The translations under genes were made by a program, and so were the position numbers. Source: Ascidiaceihabitans sp039975415 (GTDB lineage Bacteria; Pseudomonadota; Alphaproteobacteria; Rhodobacterales; Rhodobacteraceae). From it: 64,000 bases of DNA. Shown piece after piece: positions 16,215 to 24,918 of the stretch (within the stretch, counting starts at the first letter, position 1; each line of letters starts with the position of its first letter). The notes beneath the pieces are model-generated. The model saw nothing but the letters and a program-made list of their open reading frames with translations, was not told the DNA's origin and searched no databases. The DNA is taken from the NCBI RefSeq assembly GCF_039975415.1, contig NZ_JBDWHD010000014.1, one strand, 5' to 3'.

Positions 16215-18020
16215 TTAAACAACAACAGCAGCGCCGGTGTCACATCCACCAACCGTTTGGCGGAACATAGCAAACAATTCGCGGCCCACACCATGGCCAT
16301 TGTCATCCAGATTTGGCGTGGCTGGGGCGCGGTTTTCGACGCCTTCGGTCAACACGGCAAGCGTTCCCGCCTGAGCGTCCAACCGGATCATATCACCGTC
16401 CTGAATTTTGGCGATCAAACCACCGTCCAGCGCCTCGGGGCACAGGTGCAAAGCAGCAGGCACTTTGCCAGAAGCTCCGGACATGCGCCCGTCCGTGACC
16501 AAGGCCACTTTCAAACCACGATCCTGCATCACCGCCATCAACGGGTTCAGCGCGTGCAGTTCGGGCATTCCGTTGGCTTTCGGACCTTGGAACCGCACAA
16601 CGATCACTGTGTCTTGGGTCAACTCACCTGCCTGAAACGCAGCTTTGACCTCAAGCTGGTCGTGAAAAACCCGCGCAGGGGCTTCGATCACGTGATGCTC
16701 GGGCTTCACGGCTGAGATCTTGATCATGCCACGCCCCATATTGCCTTCCAGCTTTTTCAATCCGCCTTGCGGCGCAAACGGATCAGACGCAGGGCGCAAA
16801 ATGCGGTCGTTGTGGGACACGCGCGGCTCGTCTGCCCATGTCACTGCGCCGTCTTTCAGCACAGGCGCTTTGGAATAATCCTGCAAGCCGTTCCCCATCA
16901 CCGTCACCGTGTCAGGATGCAACAAACCCTCATCCAGAAGGTCGCCGATCACATAGCCAAGCCCGCCTGCCGCATGGAAATGGTTCACATCGGCCAACCC
17001 GTTCGGATACACCCGCGCCATCAGTGGCGTCGCATCGGAAATGTCCGACAGGTCCTGCAAATCAAGGATCACGCCAGCGGCGCGCGCCATCGCCAAAATG
17101 TGGATCACAAGGTTCGTGGACCCGCCTGTCGCCATCAATCCGACCAAGCCGTTGACAAAGGTCCGCTCATCCAGAATGTCACAAACCGGACGGTAATCAT
17201 TGCCGAGATTGGTAATTTCCAGCGCCCGTTTTGCACCTGCATGGGTCAGCGCGTCGCGTAGATCGGTGTCGGGGTTCACAAAGGACGCGCCGGGCAGGTG
17301 CAATCCCATAAACTCCATCAACATCTGGTTGCTGTTCGCCGTGCCGTAAAATGTGCAGGTGCCGGGGCCATGGTAGCTGGCCATTTCGGCGGCCATCAGC
17401 TTGTCGCGTCCCACTTCACCTGTGGCGTGCTGTTGGCGCACTTTGGCCTTTTCGTCGTTTGGCAGGCCGGATGGCATCGGCCCCGCAGGCAGGAACAGCG
17501 CGGGGATATAGCCGAAGGTGGCGGCCGCGATAATGAGACCCGGCACGATCTTGTCGCACACACCAAGATAGACGGAGCTGTCAAAGACATTGTGGCTGAG
17601 GGCGACGCCGGCGCTTAGCGCGATGACGTCCCGCGAAAACAGCGACAATTCCATGCCCACTTGCCCTTGGGTCACGCCGTCACACATGGCGGGAACACCG
17701 CCTGCGACCTGCGCGGTGCCACCGTTGGCCAGCGCGGTTTGTTTGATCATGTCGGGAAAGCGTTGAAACGGTTGATGCGCGGACAGCATGTCGTTGTAGG
17801 CGGTCACGATACCGATGTTTGGCGCGTTTTCTGCAACCAGCGGCGCCTTTTCCGCGCCCATCGCGGCGTAGGCGTGGGCTTGGTTGCCACAGCTTAGATG
17901 TGCGCGACGCGGCCCCTCTTCTGCGGCTTTGCGCATCCGCATCAAATAGGCATCACGCGCAGGTTTGGACCGCTCGATGATCCGCTGGGTGACGTCATTG
18001 ATCGTGGCATTCAGGGTCAT
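16215..18020 (-). CDS. edd: Phosphogluconate dehydratase
   Basis: A 601-residue IlvD/Edd-family dehydratase, the usual length for Edd. It converts 6-phosphogluconate to KDPG using an Fe-S cluster. Cluster-associated motifs visible include PAMCDGVTQGQVGMELS and the GxCDK stretch (YLGVCDKIVPG), followed by TDGRMSGASGKVPAALHL near the C-terminus. It is first in the operon with eda; a 12-bp perfect palindrome of LacI type lies 37 bases upstream, suggesting induction by a sugar or sugar acid. Entner-Doudoroff use is typical of this bacterial group. Confidence 0.95.
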   Translation of the reverse strand: MTLNATINDVTQRIIERSKPARDAYLMRMRKAAEEGPRRAHLSCGNQAHAYAAMGAEKAPLVAENAPNIGIVTAYNDMLSAHQPFQRFPDMIKQTALANGGTAQVAGGVPAMCDGVTQGQVGMELSLFSRDVIALSAGVALSHNVFDSSVYLGVCDKIVPGLIIAAATFGYIPALFLPAGPMPSGLPNDEKAKVRQQHATGEVGRDKLMAAEMASYHGPGTCTFYGTANSNQMLMEFMGLHLPGASFVNPDTDLRDALTHAGAKRALEITNLGNDYRPVCDILDERTFVNGLVGLMATGGSTNLVIHILAMARAAGVILDLQDLSDISDATPLMARVYPNGLADVNHFHAAGGLGYVIGDLLDEGLLHPDTVTVMGNGLQDYSKAPVLKDGAVTWADEPRVSHNDRILRPASDPFAPQGGLKKLEGNMGRGMIKISAVKPEHHVIEAPARVFHDQLEVKAAFQAGELTQDTVIVVRFQGPKANGMPELHALNPLMAVMQDRGLKVALVTDGRMSGASGKVPAALHLCPEALDGGLIAKIQDGDMIRLDAQAGTLAVLTEGVENRAPATPNLDDNGHGVGRELFAMFRQTVGGCDTGAAVVV

Positions 18021-18056
18021 GGGAATCCTCCGCGTTGTTGCAGGTCACATACATTT

Positions 18057-18068
18057 GTTAGCGCTAAC
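18057..18068. promoter_or_regulatory. LacI-family-like operator upstream of edd
   Basis: GTTAGCGCTAAC is a perfect 12-bp palindrome with the central CG and the TTAGCGCTAA core typical of LacI/GalR-family operators. It sits 37 bases before the edd start, where it could block transcription. The matching repressor gene is not in this window. Confidence 0.65.
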
Positions 18069-18127
18069 GGTCTAGTAAATAATTTCCGCAAGTTGTTTGC
18101 CGAACCTCACTGGCGCCCAGAAAACGC

Positions 18128-18156
18128 AAAAGGCCACCCCGAATGGGGCGGCCTTT
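18128..18156 (-). terminator. Terminator of the TRAP transporter unit
   Basis: On the minus strand a GC-rich stem (GGCC and CCCC arms with one mismatch, loop ATTC) is followed by TTTTGCGTTTTC. It lies 19 bases after the TRAP permease stop and separates it from edd. Confidence 0.75.
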
Positions 18157-18174
18157 CATTCATGTTCAGCCTAA

Positions 18175-20202
18175 TCAAGCCGCAGTTTTACGCCGCGCCA
18201 ATTGCATCAACAAAATCGGTGCCAACAGCCCCAGACCAATCGCCATCGAAAGCAAACCCGGCGCAATAAACAGGAAGGACACAATCGCCACATACCAGCG
18301 TTCCCACGTTTTCAGATGCGTCAGCATGTACCCCGAAAACGCGATCCCCAGCCCGCCGATGCCCATCATCGCCCCCGCCAAGGTCACGGTAAACGCGCCC
18401 CACGTAAAGCCCTCTGCCACCAGCAACAAAGCAGGCGAATAGACAAAGACAAATGGCACAAGCGCTTTGGCAATGCCAAGACGAAACGCCGTGTTGCCTG
18501 TCTTGAACGGGTTCGACCCCGAAATGCCTGCCGCCGCGTAAGCTGCCAAGGCCACAGGCGGCGTGATGTCAGCCAAAACGCCGTAATAAAAGACAAAGAA
18601 ATGCGCCACCAGCGGCTCAACCCCAAGGGCCGCAAACGCACCGCCCGTCACCGACACAAGGATGATGTAGGTCGCCGTGGTCGGCACACCTGCCCCCATC
18701 ACAATGCACGCGACAGCCACCAGCAACAGCGAGAAAAACAGCGCCCACTGTGACAGATCGAAGTAGTTGAACAAAGGCAGCGCCGCAAAGAAACCAGCCA
18801 TATCGTTGGCCGTGGTGATCACGATGTGGCCTACGCGAAAACCAGTACCTGTCAGGGTGATGACCCCCACAATGATGCCCACACACGCCGCAGCAGCACC
18901 AATGGCAATTGTGCCCCGAGCGCCTGATGCCAGCGCGTCAAACAGCCCGGGCAACGTCATGCGGTCGTTGGGTTTCAAGAACCCGACAACAACACAGGAA
19001 ATGATGGCGTAAACAGCGGCATAATCCGGCGTCCAGCCCGTCAGGATCATATAAACAAGTACGATCAAAGGGGCCGCTGACAGCCAGTTGGCTTTCAGAA
19101 CCTTCAGGAAAATCGGCATTTCTTCCGGGCTTAGACCGCGCAGGCCAAGTTTCTTTGCCTCAAGATGCACCATCACAAAAATTCCGAAGTAGTGCAGCAA
19201 AGCCGGAAACAGCGCCGCCGCCAGAACGTCGCGCAGCGGAATGTTCAAAAAGTCGACCATGATGAAAGCAGCCGCGCCCATAACAGGCGGCGTGATCTGC
19301 CCACCCGTCGATGCCGTGGCCTCGACCGCGCCTGCGAAATGCGGTGGATAGCCGACCTTTTTCATCGCCGGAATGGTCAACGCACCCGTCGTCACGGTGT
19401 TGGCGATCGATGACCCAGAGATCGAGCCCATAAAGGCCGACGAGCAAATCGCGACCTTTGCAGGCCCGCCAGAATAGCGACCAGCCGCAACAGTCGCGAG
19501 ATCAATGAACAGCTGGCCAAGGCCGATACGCGCGGCCAGAACCCCAAACAGAATGAACAAAAACACGTATTTCGCCATGGCTCCGATGGCGATGCCATAG
19601 ATGCCTTGCGTGCCGTAAATCCCATCCACAAAGCCCTGCCAATGCACGCCACCGTGTTTCAAAATGCCGGGCGCGGATTGGCCGAAAATAGCATAAAGGA
19701 TGAAGAACCCCGCAATCAAAGGCAGGGTGTACCCGATAGATCGTCGGGCCGCTTCCAACGTGAACAACAGCACAACAGACCCCATGAACGTGTCCATGGC
19801 GTTGGGGTTGCCCGCGCGGGCCGCAGCCTCGGCCGGGGGAATAAGCGGCAGGTAAAGCGCAGCACTGACCGCAAGAATTGCCAGCGCTATATCAACAACA
19901 TTCACGCCATCGATATAATACCACCCCTTGGGCGGCCCCGTCACCGTGATGTCGCGCCGCCACGAAAACAGCAAAAACGTCAGACCAAGAACAAAAGCAA
20001 GGTGGATGCCGTAATGCAAAAGCTCGCGGATCAGCGCGAAACCGGAAACGTAAAAATGGTAAATCGACATGGCGGCCAAAAGGACCGAAATGACAAACGC
20101 CATTTTGGATCCCATCGGCCGAAACGCAGATTCCGTATCGTATTTCCGTTCGATCTGCGCCAGTTCTTCGGCTGAAAGTTCAGCCTGAGCGTTCGTGACC
20201 AT
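18175..20202 (-). CDS. TRAP transporter permease, 4TM/12TM fusion (TAXI type)
   Basis: A 675-residue protein with many membrane segments, in which the small DctQ-like (N-terminal, about residues 25-150) and large DctM-like subunits are fused, as is normal for TAXI-type TRAP systems. The central block GRYSGGPAKVAICSSAFMGSISGSSIANTVTTGALTIPAM is the conserved DctM core. It imports an organic solute with a sodium gradient together with the periplasmic binding protein encoded upstream. A hairpin separates the two genes, so the permease is probably made in smaller amounts. The substrate is unknown. Confidence 0.93.
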   Translation of the reverse strand: MVTNAQAELSAEELAQIERKYDTESAFRPMGSKMAFVISVLLAAMSIYHFYVSGFALIRELLHYGIHLAFVLGLTFLLFSWRRDITVTGPPKGWYYIDGVNVVDIALAILAVSAALYLPLIPPAEAAARAGNPNAMDTFMGSVVLLFTLEAARRSIGYTLPLIAGFFILYAIFGQSAPGILKHGGVHWQGFVDGIYGTQGIYGIAIGAMAKYVFLFILFGVLAARIGLGQLFIDLATVAAGRYSGGPAKVAICSSAFMGSISGSSIANTVTTGALTIPAMKKVGYPPHFAGAVEATASTGGQITPPVMGAAAFIMVDFLNIPLRDVLAAALFPALLHYFGIFVMVHLEAKKLGLRGLSPEEMPIFLKVLKANWLSAAPLIVLVYMILTGWTPDYAAVYAIISCVVVGFLKPNDRMTLPGLFDALASGARGTIAIGAAAACVGIIVGVITLTGTGFRVGHIVITTANDMAGFFAALPLFNYFDLSQWALFFSLLLVAVACIVMGAGVPTTATYIILVSVTGGAFAALGVEPLVAHFFVFYYGVLADITPPVALAAYAAAGISGSNPFKTGNTAFRLGIAKALVPFVFVYSPALLLVAEGFTWGAFTVTLAGAMMGIGGLGIAFSGYMLTHLKTWERWYVAIVSFLFIAPGLLSMAIGLGLLAPILLMQLARRKTAA

Positions 20203-20254
20203 TGTGTCCCCCGATGTCGCCAGTTGCGATTAACACGCTGTTTGAGCTTAACAA

Positions 20255-20289
20255 AAAAGCCCGAACGCCATGAATGCGCCCGGGCTTTT
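20255..20289 (-). terminator. Intercistronic hairpin between TAXI binding protein and permease
   Basis: On the minus strand AAAAGCCCG (20281-20289 read in reverse) pairs with CGGGCTTTT and is followed by a T-run (TTTTTTGTT). It lies just after the binding-protein stop and before the permease gene, the usual place for partial termination in such transporter operons. Confidence 0.75.
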
Positions 20290-20305
20290 CCATAAACTCA
20301 AACGC

Positions 20306-21310
20306 TTACTTCAGAAGGCCGGCTTCTTTGTAAAACCGCTCGGCGCCTGCGTGCAATGGCACACCGATACCGTTCAGCGCCGTATCAGGCGTGATGGTTT
20401 TGCCTTTGGCATGGCCCACGTCCAGCAGCTTGCGGGATTCGTCGTTCCACAGTGCTTTTGTGATATTGTACACCAGCTCTTCGTCTTCTTTGGCAGATGT
20501 GAACCACTGTGCGCCCACGGCGACAGTTGTGACCGCATCGACGCCTTCATAGGTGCCTGCGGGGATGTCAGAGGACGCAAAGAAGCCATATTTTTCGGTC
20601 AAAGCATCCGCGCCAGCACCGTCGATTGGCACCAGTTTGATGTCTGCAGCCGAGGCCAGCTCAACCAAGGCACCTGTGGGGTAGCCCGCAACCACAAAGA
20701 ACGCATCGATCTTGCCGTTGCGCAATGCTTCTGCCGCTGCGTTGCCTTTCAGCGCTTCGGCTGAAATGTCGTCAACAGTGATGCCGTTGGATTCCATGAT
20801 CAGGTTGGCGTCGACATATGTGCCTGAACCCGGTTCGTCCAAAGACACGCGTTTGCCTTTCAGGTCAGCGACGGAATTGATGCCGCTGTCTTTCAGTGCA
20901 ACAAGGTGAATGTGCTCTTCGAACAGGGCTGCGATGGTGCGCAGGTCCGTGGCAGGCTCTTTGCCTTCCATGGTGCCAGTGCCCGTGTAAGCCCAGAACG
21001 CGACGTCAGATTGGGCAAACCCAGAGTTGCGCAAACCGGAAATGATTGCGTTTACGTTGTCCACTGACCCACGTGAAGACACCGCAGATGCGATCAAACC
21101 TTCGACGCCACAAGATCCACCCTGACCACATTCGCGCGACCCAGGAGGCTTGGAAATCGCATTCGCGATCACGCCGCCCACTGGGTAGTAGGTGAAGGCT
21201 GTGCCACCCGTACCGATTGTGAAAAACTTGATGTCTTGTGCAAAGGACGCAGTGCCCATGCCCACGACAAGCAACGCTCCAAGCGCGGCTTTCTTCATAG
21301 TATGCAACAT
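20306..21310 (-). CDS. TAXI-family TRAP transporter solute-binding protein
   Basis: A 334-residue periplasmic protein starting with a classical Sec signal (MLHTMKKAALGALLVVGMGTASFA, cleaved near residue 24). The mature part opens with KFFTIGTGGTAFTYYPVGGVIANAIS, the TAXI-family signature. The ATG at 21310 was chosen because GGGAGA lies seven bases upstream; the long extension to 21625 would overlap the rhodanese gene and lacks a ribosome site. It is the first gene of the unit with the fused permease. Cysteines around residues 60-70 (SRECGQGGSCGVEG) could form a disulfide. Confidence 0.92.
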   Translation of the reverse strand: MLHTMKKAALGALLVVGMGTASFAQDIKFFTIGTGGTAFTYYPVGGVIANAISKPPGSRECGQGGSCGVEGLIASAVSSRGSVDNVNAIISGLRNSGFAQSDVAFWAYTGTGTMEGKEPATDLRTIAALFEEHIHLVALKDSGINSVADLKGKRVSLDEPGSGTYVDANLIMESNGITVDDISAEALKGNAAAEALRNGKIDAFFVVAGYPTGALVELASAADIKLVPIDGAGADALTEKYGFFASSDIPAGTYEGVDAVTTVAVGAQWFTSAKEDEELVYNITKALWNDESRKLLDVGHAKGKTITPDTALNGIGVPLHAGAERFYKEAGLLK

Positions 21311-21425
21311 GATGTTTCTCCCGATGTTGTTGGTGTTTTCGTTAGCATGACAGGTGTGTGCCTGTTGGCAAGCCCGATTTGGAAAACGGGAAACTTCAGC
21401 CCGCGTCAAACAAATGATGTTAAAT

Positions 21426-21824
21426 CTAGGTCTTCTTTTCAGGAACTTCGACAGGCCCACCTTGATCAGCCCAAGTGGAAAAGCCCTCGCGCAGATGCGC
21501 CGCTTCAAACCCCATGTCCTGCAAAGTGGCGACGGTGATGGCCGACCGCCAACCAGACGCGCAGTGGAACACATACCGTTTGTCTTCGCCAAACACAGGC
21601 TTGAAATACGGACTGTCCGGATCAACCCAAAACTCGATCATGCCACGCGGCGCATGAACGCTGCCCGGAATATGACCGCGCTGGCGCTCGCGAATGTCGC
21701 GAATATCCACGATGACCACATTCGGATCGTCAACCACTCCGATCAAATCAGACGTCTCGATTTCCTCGATCCGCGCCCTTGCATCCGCCACCATCTGGGC
21801 GGACGATATTTTCAGCTTTTTCAC
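21426..21824 (-). CDS. Rhodanese-domain protein
   Basis: A single rhodanese domain of 132 residues from the GTG at 21824. The active-site loop is CASGWRS with the persulfide-carrying Cys88, and VVIVDIRD precedes it as the usual strand. The frame is open to a GTG at 21839, but GGGAG lies eight bases before the 21824 GTG and inside the longer version, so the shorter start is preferred. It moves sulfane sulfur to an unknown acceptor. It is 98 bases after cobQ, across a terminator-like element, so it may be separately expressed. Confidence 0.85.
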   Translation of the reverse strand: MKKLKISSAQMVADARARIEEIETSDLIGVVDDPNVVIVDIRDIRERQRGHIPGSVHAPRGMIEFWVDPDSPYFKPVFGEDKRYVFHCASGWRSAITVATLQDMGFEAAHLREGFSTWADQGGPVEVPEKKT

Positions 21825-21840
21825 AACACGATCTCCCACA

Positions 21841-21880
21841 GTTTTTCTGTTACGTCTTTTTTCTGTTACGTCTTTTTTCT
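21841..21880. repeat. 16-bp tandem repeat (2.5 copies)
   Basis: The unit TTTTTCTGTTACGTC plus one base occurs at 21841-21856 and 21857-21872, with a partial third copy to 21880. It extends directly from the tail of intergenic element copy D and lies 17-57 bases upstream of the rhodanese start, where it may affect that promoter. Confidence 0.85.
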
Positions 21881-21920
21881 AAAAAATCCCGGTGCAGGCG
21901 CCAGCCAAAGGGGCATGCCC
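21869..21920 (-). repeat. Intergenic 3'-end element, copy D
   Basis: Read on the minus strand directly after the cobQ stop: GGGCATGCCCC hairpin (21910-21920), a spacer, then CCGGGATTTTTTAG and AAAAAAGACG. The tail is nearly the same as copy A at 5995-6051. Confidence 0.7.
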
Positions 21921-21922
21921 GT

Positions 21923-23371
21923 TTACCGCGCCGCCGCAAAAATCCCGGCCACATCCAGATGTGTTTCCATGTGATCGGCCAAATCATCCAATGCACGCTG
22001 CACGCCATCAGCATACCCCACACCAGAACCCGTAACGCCAAACCCTGCAAGAAACGCAGCCCGCCACGCGTCATCGGCAAACATACCGTGCAAATAGCTG
22101 CCTGTCACACGGCCGTCAGCCGATTGTGCTCCCTCGGCATTCCCATCCACAAAAGCAAACGGACGCTGGCAATCGCGCCCTTCCGTGCGTCCGATGTGAA
22201 TTTCGTACCCTTCAAACGGCAAATCCGAAGCCGCATGCACGGCACGCACTTCCGTCAGGCGCTTGTCCGAAATCATGTCTGTTGTGACGTCCAAAAGCCC
22301 CAAACCGGTGCTTTCGCCAGCAGTTCCTTCAATACCGTCAGGATCGCGGATTACAGTGCCAAGCATCTGATAACCGCCGCAAATCCCCAACACATGCCCA
22401 CCACGGCGATAATGGGCCATCAGATCCACATCCCATCCTTGATCGCGCAAAAAGGCCAAGTCGCCACGCGTGGATTTGGACCCCGGCACAATAACTAAAT
22501 CAGCATCCGCAGGAATGACCTCGCCCGCTTTCAGCATCACCATCGACACCCCCGGCTCCTGCGCAAGCGGGTCCATGTCGTCAAAATTGGCGATGCGCGA
22601 CAAGGTCAGGCAAACAATTTTCAACCCGCCATTTTGCGGACCGGAACGGATGTCCAAAGCATCCTCCGCTGGCAAACGCCATGCATCCTTGAACCATGGG
22701 CACACACCGAAACCAACCCAGCCGGTGTGGTCTGCAATCATTTGATACCCATCGTCGAACAAGCTCGGATCGCCGCGAAACTTGTTGATCATAAAGCCGG
22801 AAACCAGCGCATTGTCAGCCTCAGACATGACGGTTTGCGTGCCGACCACTTGTGCGATCACGCCACCCCGATCAATGTCTCCACATAGGATTACAGGCAC
22901 GTTCGCCGCCTCTGCAAACCCCATGTTCGCAATATCACCGTGACGCAGGTTCACCTCCGCCGGGCTTCCTGCCCCCTCTACAATCACCAAATCATGACGC
23001 GTCTTAAGCCGGTCAAAGCTTTCCAGAACCGACGCCATCAATGTCGGTTTCAACGTCGCATATTCCCGCGCTTTCACCGTCGCAATACGCCTGCCTTGCA
23101 CCACCACTTGACTGCCCACATCCGTTTCAGGCTTCAACAAAACAGGGTTCATATCCGTGTGCGGCGCAAGGCCCGATGCCAGCGCCTGCAAGGCCTGCGC
23201 CCGTCCAATTTCACCCCCATCCGAGGTCACCGCTGCATTGTTCGACATATTCTGCGGTTTGAACGGGGCAACAGACAGCCCACGTCGCTGGGCTGCGCGG
23301 CACAACCCCGCCACCAACATGGATTTCCCAACGTTGGAGCCGGTGCCTTGGATCATGATGGCTTTGGTCAC
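21923..23371 (-). CDS. cobQ: Cobyric acid synthase
   Basis: A 482-residue glutamine amidotransferase that amidates adenosylcobyrinic a,c-diamide to adenosylcobyric acid. The N-terminus carries the ATP-binding QGTGSNVGKSMLVAGLC (residues 8-24). The C-terminal glutaminase half carries the nucleophile Cys in VLGICGGYQMLG and the His near SYLHGMF. Length is normal (about 480-490). It overlaps the HAD gene by four bases and is the third gene of the minus-strand cobO-HAD-cobQ operon. Confidence 0.95.
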   Translation of the reverse strand: MTKAIMIQGTGSNVGKSMLVAGLCRAAQRRGLSVAPFKPQNMSNNAAVTSDGGEIGRAQALQALASGLAPHTDMNPVLLKPETDVGSQVVVQGRRIATVKAREYATLKPTLMASVLESFDRLKTRHDLVIVEGAGSPAEVNLRHGDIANMGFAEAANVPVILCGDIDRGGVIAQVVGTQTVMSEADNALVSGFMINKFRGDPSLFDDGYQMIADHTGWVGFGVCPWFKDAWRLPAEDALDIRSGPQNGGLKIVCLTLSRIANFDDMDPLAQEPGVSMVMLKAGEVIPADADLVIVPGSKSTRGDLAFLRDQGWDVDLMAHYRRGGHVLGICGGYQMLGTVIRDPDGIEGTAGESTGLGLLDVTTDMISDKRLTEVRAVHAASDLPFEGYEIHIGRTEGRDCQRPFAFVDGNAEGAQSADGRVTGSYLHGMFADDAWRAAFLAGFGVTGSGVGYADGVQRALDDLADHMETHLDVAGIFAAAR

Positions 23372-23982
23372 ACCTCCAGCCCAAGCAATGCTGGCAGATG
23401 GTTTCGCGTTTCAGGAGTGAAATACAGGCCCTGCCATCCTTTAGCCTGTGCGGCCTCTATATTCTTTAGTGTATCATCGACCAGCAGGATTTTATCGCCA
23501 GAGGTCCCGCTCCAAGTTTCAATTTGTTCAAAAAAGGCCTGATCCGGTTTGGCGACTTTCATTCGTCCAGATGCAAATACAGCTTCGACATGTGCACCGA
23601 ACCCCATCTGATTTTCGATGTAGGCGGCTCTGCGGGCTTCATTGTTTGTGCCAATCACACTGCGTCCACCGTAACCTTTGAGCCAATCGATTACCTGTGG
23701 ATCGGGCAACGCATCATGCTCAAACCAATAGTCCAGAAACGCATCTGCGTCGATTTTCAAGCGTTCCCGAGTGATCCAATCTGCAACCACTTCGAGCAAA
23801 TCGCGCCGTCCCGCAACGACATCCTGGATCAAACCGGATCGGAACACAAAGTTTTGGAAGCGCTCGCGGTTTACGCCTAGATCTGCTTCGATCTGATCCA
23901 CCCATACAAATCGACCATCAACGATGTTCGCATTCAGGACGCCGTCAAAGTCCCAAACCACAAGATCAAAAGGAGTGCTCAA
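23368..23982 (-). CDS. HAD-superfamily hydrolase
   Basis: A 204-residue HAD-like phosphatase. The nucleophile motif is VVWDFDGVLN (Asp12 and Asp14), and the late acidic motif is LLVDDTLKNIEAA. Between them the helical cap is of the phosphoglycolate-phosphatase type. It lies inside the cobO-cobQ operon with four-base overlaps on both sides, so a role linked to cobalamin or nucleotide-loop chemistry is possible, but no specific substrate can be named. Confidence 0.85.
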   Translation of the reverse strand: MSTPFDLVVWDFDGVLNANIVDGRFVWVDQIEADLGVNRERFQNFVFRSGLIQDVVAGRRDLLEVVADWITRERLKIDADAFLDYWFEHDALPDPQVIDWLKGYGGRSVIGTNNEARRAAYIENQMGFGAHVEAVFASGRMKVAKPDQAFFEQIETWSGTSGDKILLVDDTLKNIEAAQAKGWQGLYFTPETRNHLPALLGLEV

Positions 23983-24587
23983 AACTCCACACCCTTCTGC
24001 GCCTTGATTCCATCACGGAACGGATGTTTCACGTTCCCCATCTCGGTCACCATATCCGCCGCCTCGATCAACTCCTCTTTTGCGTTTCGCCCTGTCAAAA
24101 CCACATGGGTCATGAACGGTTTTTGCGTTTGCAAGAACTCCACCACCTCGTCGATGTCCAGATAGTCGTTGCGCAGGGCGATGTTGATCTCGTCGAGCAG
24201 CACAAACTGTATGTTCGGGTCTAGGATCACCTCTTTAGCCTGCTCCCAGCCTGCCTTGGCCGCTGCAATGTCGCGTTCACGGTCCTGAGTTTCCCATGTA
24301 AACCCTTCGCCAGAAACAATGAACTTACATTCATCCGCGAAGCGTTCCGTCAGAAACTGACGTTCCCCCGTCATCCAATTGCCCTTGATAAATTGCACCA
24401 CAGCGCACGGCATTTCATGGGCAATACAGCGCATTATCATCCCAAAACCGCTGGAAGACTTCCCTTTTCCCGGCCCCGTATGCACCACGATCAAACCCTT
24501 TTCCTCGGTCTTGGTTTCCATCATCCGATCGCGCGCTGCTTTGATCTTTTTCATCTTCTCGGTGTGGCGGGTGTTTTCGTCGATCAT
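23979..24587 (-). CDS. cobO: Cob(I)yrinic acid a,c-diamide adenosyltransferase
   Basis: A 202-residue CobA/CobO-type adenosyltransferase that attaches the 5'-deoxyadenosyl group from ATP to the reduced corrinoid. The P-loop VHTGPGKGKSSSGFG is near residues 35-49, and FVLLDEINIALRNDYLD contains the Walker B-like strand. The start at 24587 is supported by AGGAG seven bases upstream; the longer frame to 24908 would run across the riboswitch on the opposite strand and is not credible. It is the first gene of the minus-strand operon divergent from cobW/cobN. Confidence 0.95.
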   Translation of the reverse strand: MIDENTRHTEKMKKIKAARDRMMETKTEEKGLIVVHTGPGKGKSSSGFGMIMRCIAHEMPCAVVQFIKGNWMTGERQFLTERFADECKFIVSGEGFTWETQDRERDIAAAKAGWEQAKEVILDPNIQFVLLDEINIALRNDYLDIDEVVEFLQTQKPFMTHVVLTGRNAKEELIEAADMVTEMGNVKHPFRDGIKAQKGVEF

Positions 24588-24639
24588 GGAAGACTCCTGT
24601 TGTGCTTGACAATAAGGGCACGCAGGCGCAAAGCCTAAC

Positions 24640-24816
24640 CCGTTGGTTCCTGTTCTAGGACAGGTGAAAAGGGAATGCGATACGCGAAATTTCGCAAAGC
24701 GCAGCCGCCCCCGCGACCGTGACCGGAGAGGTCGCCCCACACCACTGGCTTTTGCTGGGAAGGTAGGGCGCACCGCGCGCAGAATGCGCAAATCCGCAAG
24801 CCGGGAGACCTGCCAG
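24640..24816 (+). promoter_or_regulatory. Cobalamin riboswitch upstream of DUF1636-cobW-cobN operon
   Basis: Plus-strand conserved blocks in order: GGTTCCTG...CAGGTGAAAAGGGAA, GCAGCCGCCCCCGCGACCGT (24701-24720), GGGAAGGT, and the B12-box-like CCGGGAGACCTGCC (24801-24814). This is the usual AdoCbl riboswitch order. It ends about 100 bases before the DUF1636 start. No strong terminator hairpin was seen after it, so translational control or a Rho-dependent mechanism is possible. The 24588-24918 gap also has to hold the divergent cobO promoter. Confidence 0.92.
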
Positions 24817-24918
24817 CAGAACTGAAACGCGAACCGGACGGGGTGTTCCGGGCATGCGAGCCTCTTTCGAGGTTTCGGATGACCCTGCTCTTTCCAGCCA
24901 GAACACAAAGGCTATGGA

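Noticed and set aside
20306..21625. Longer TAXI binding protein starting at 21625
   Set aside because: It would overlap the rhodanese gene and place the obvious signal peptide internally.
24588..24908. N-terminal extension of cobO across the riboswitch
   Set aside because: The frame is open only by chance; the ribosome site and family length support the start at 24587.
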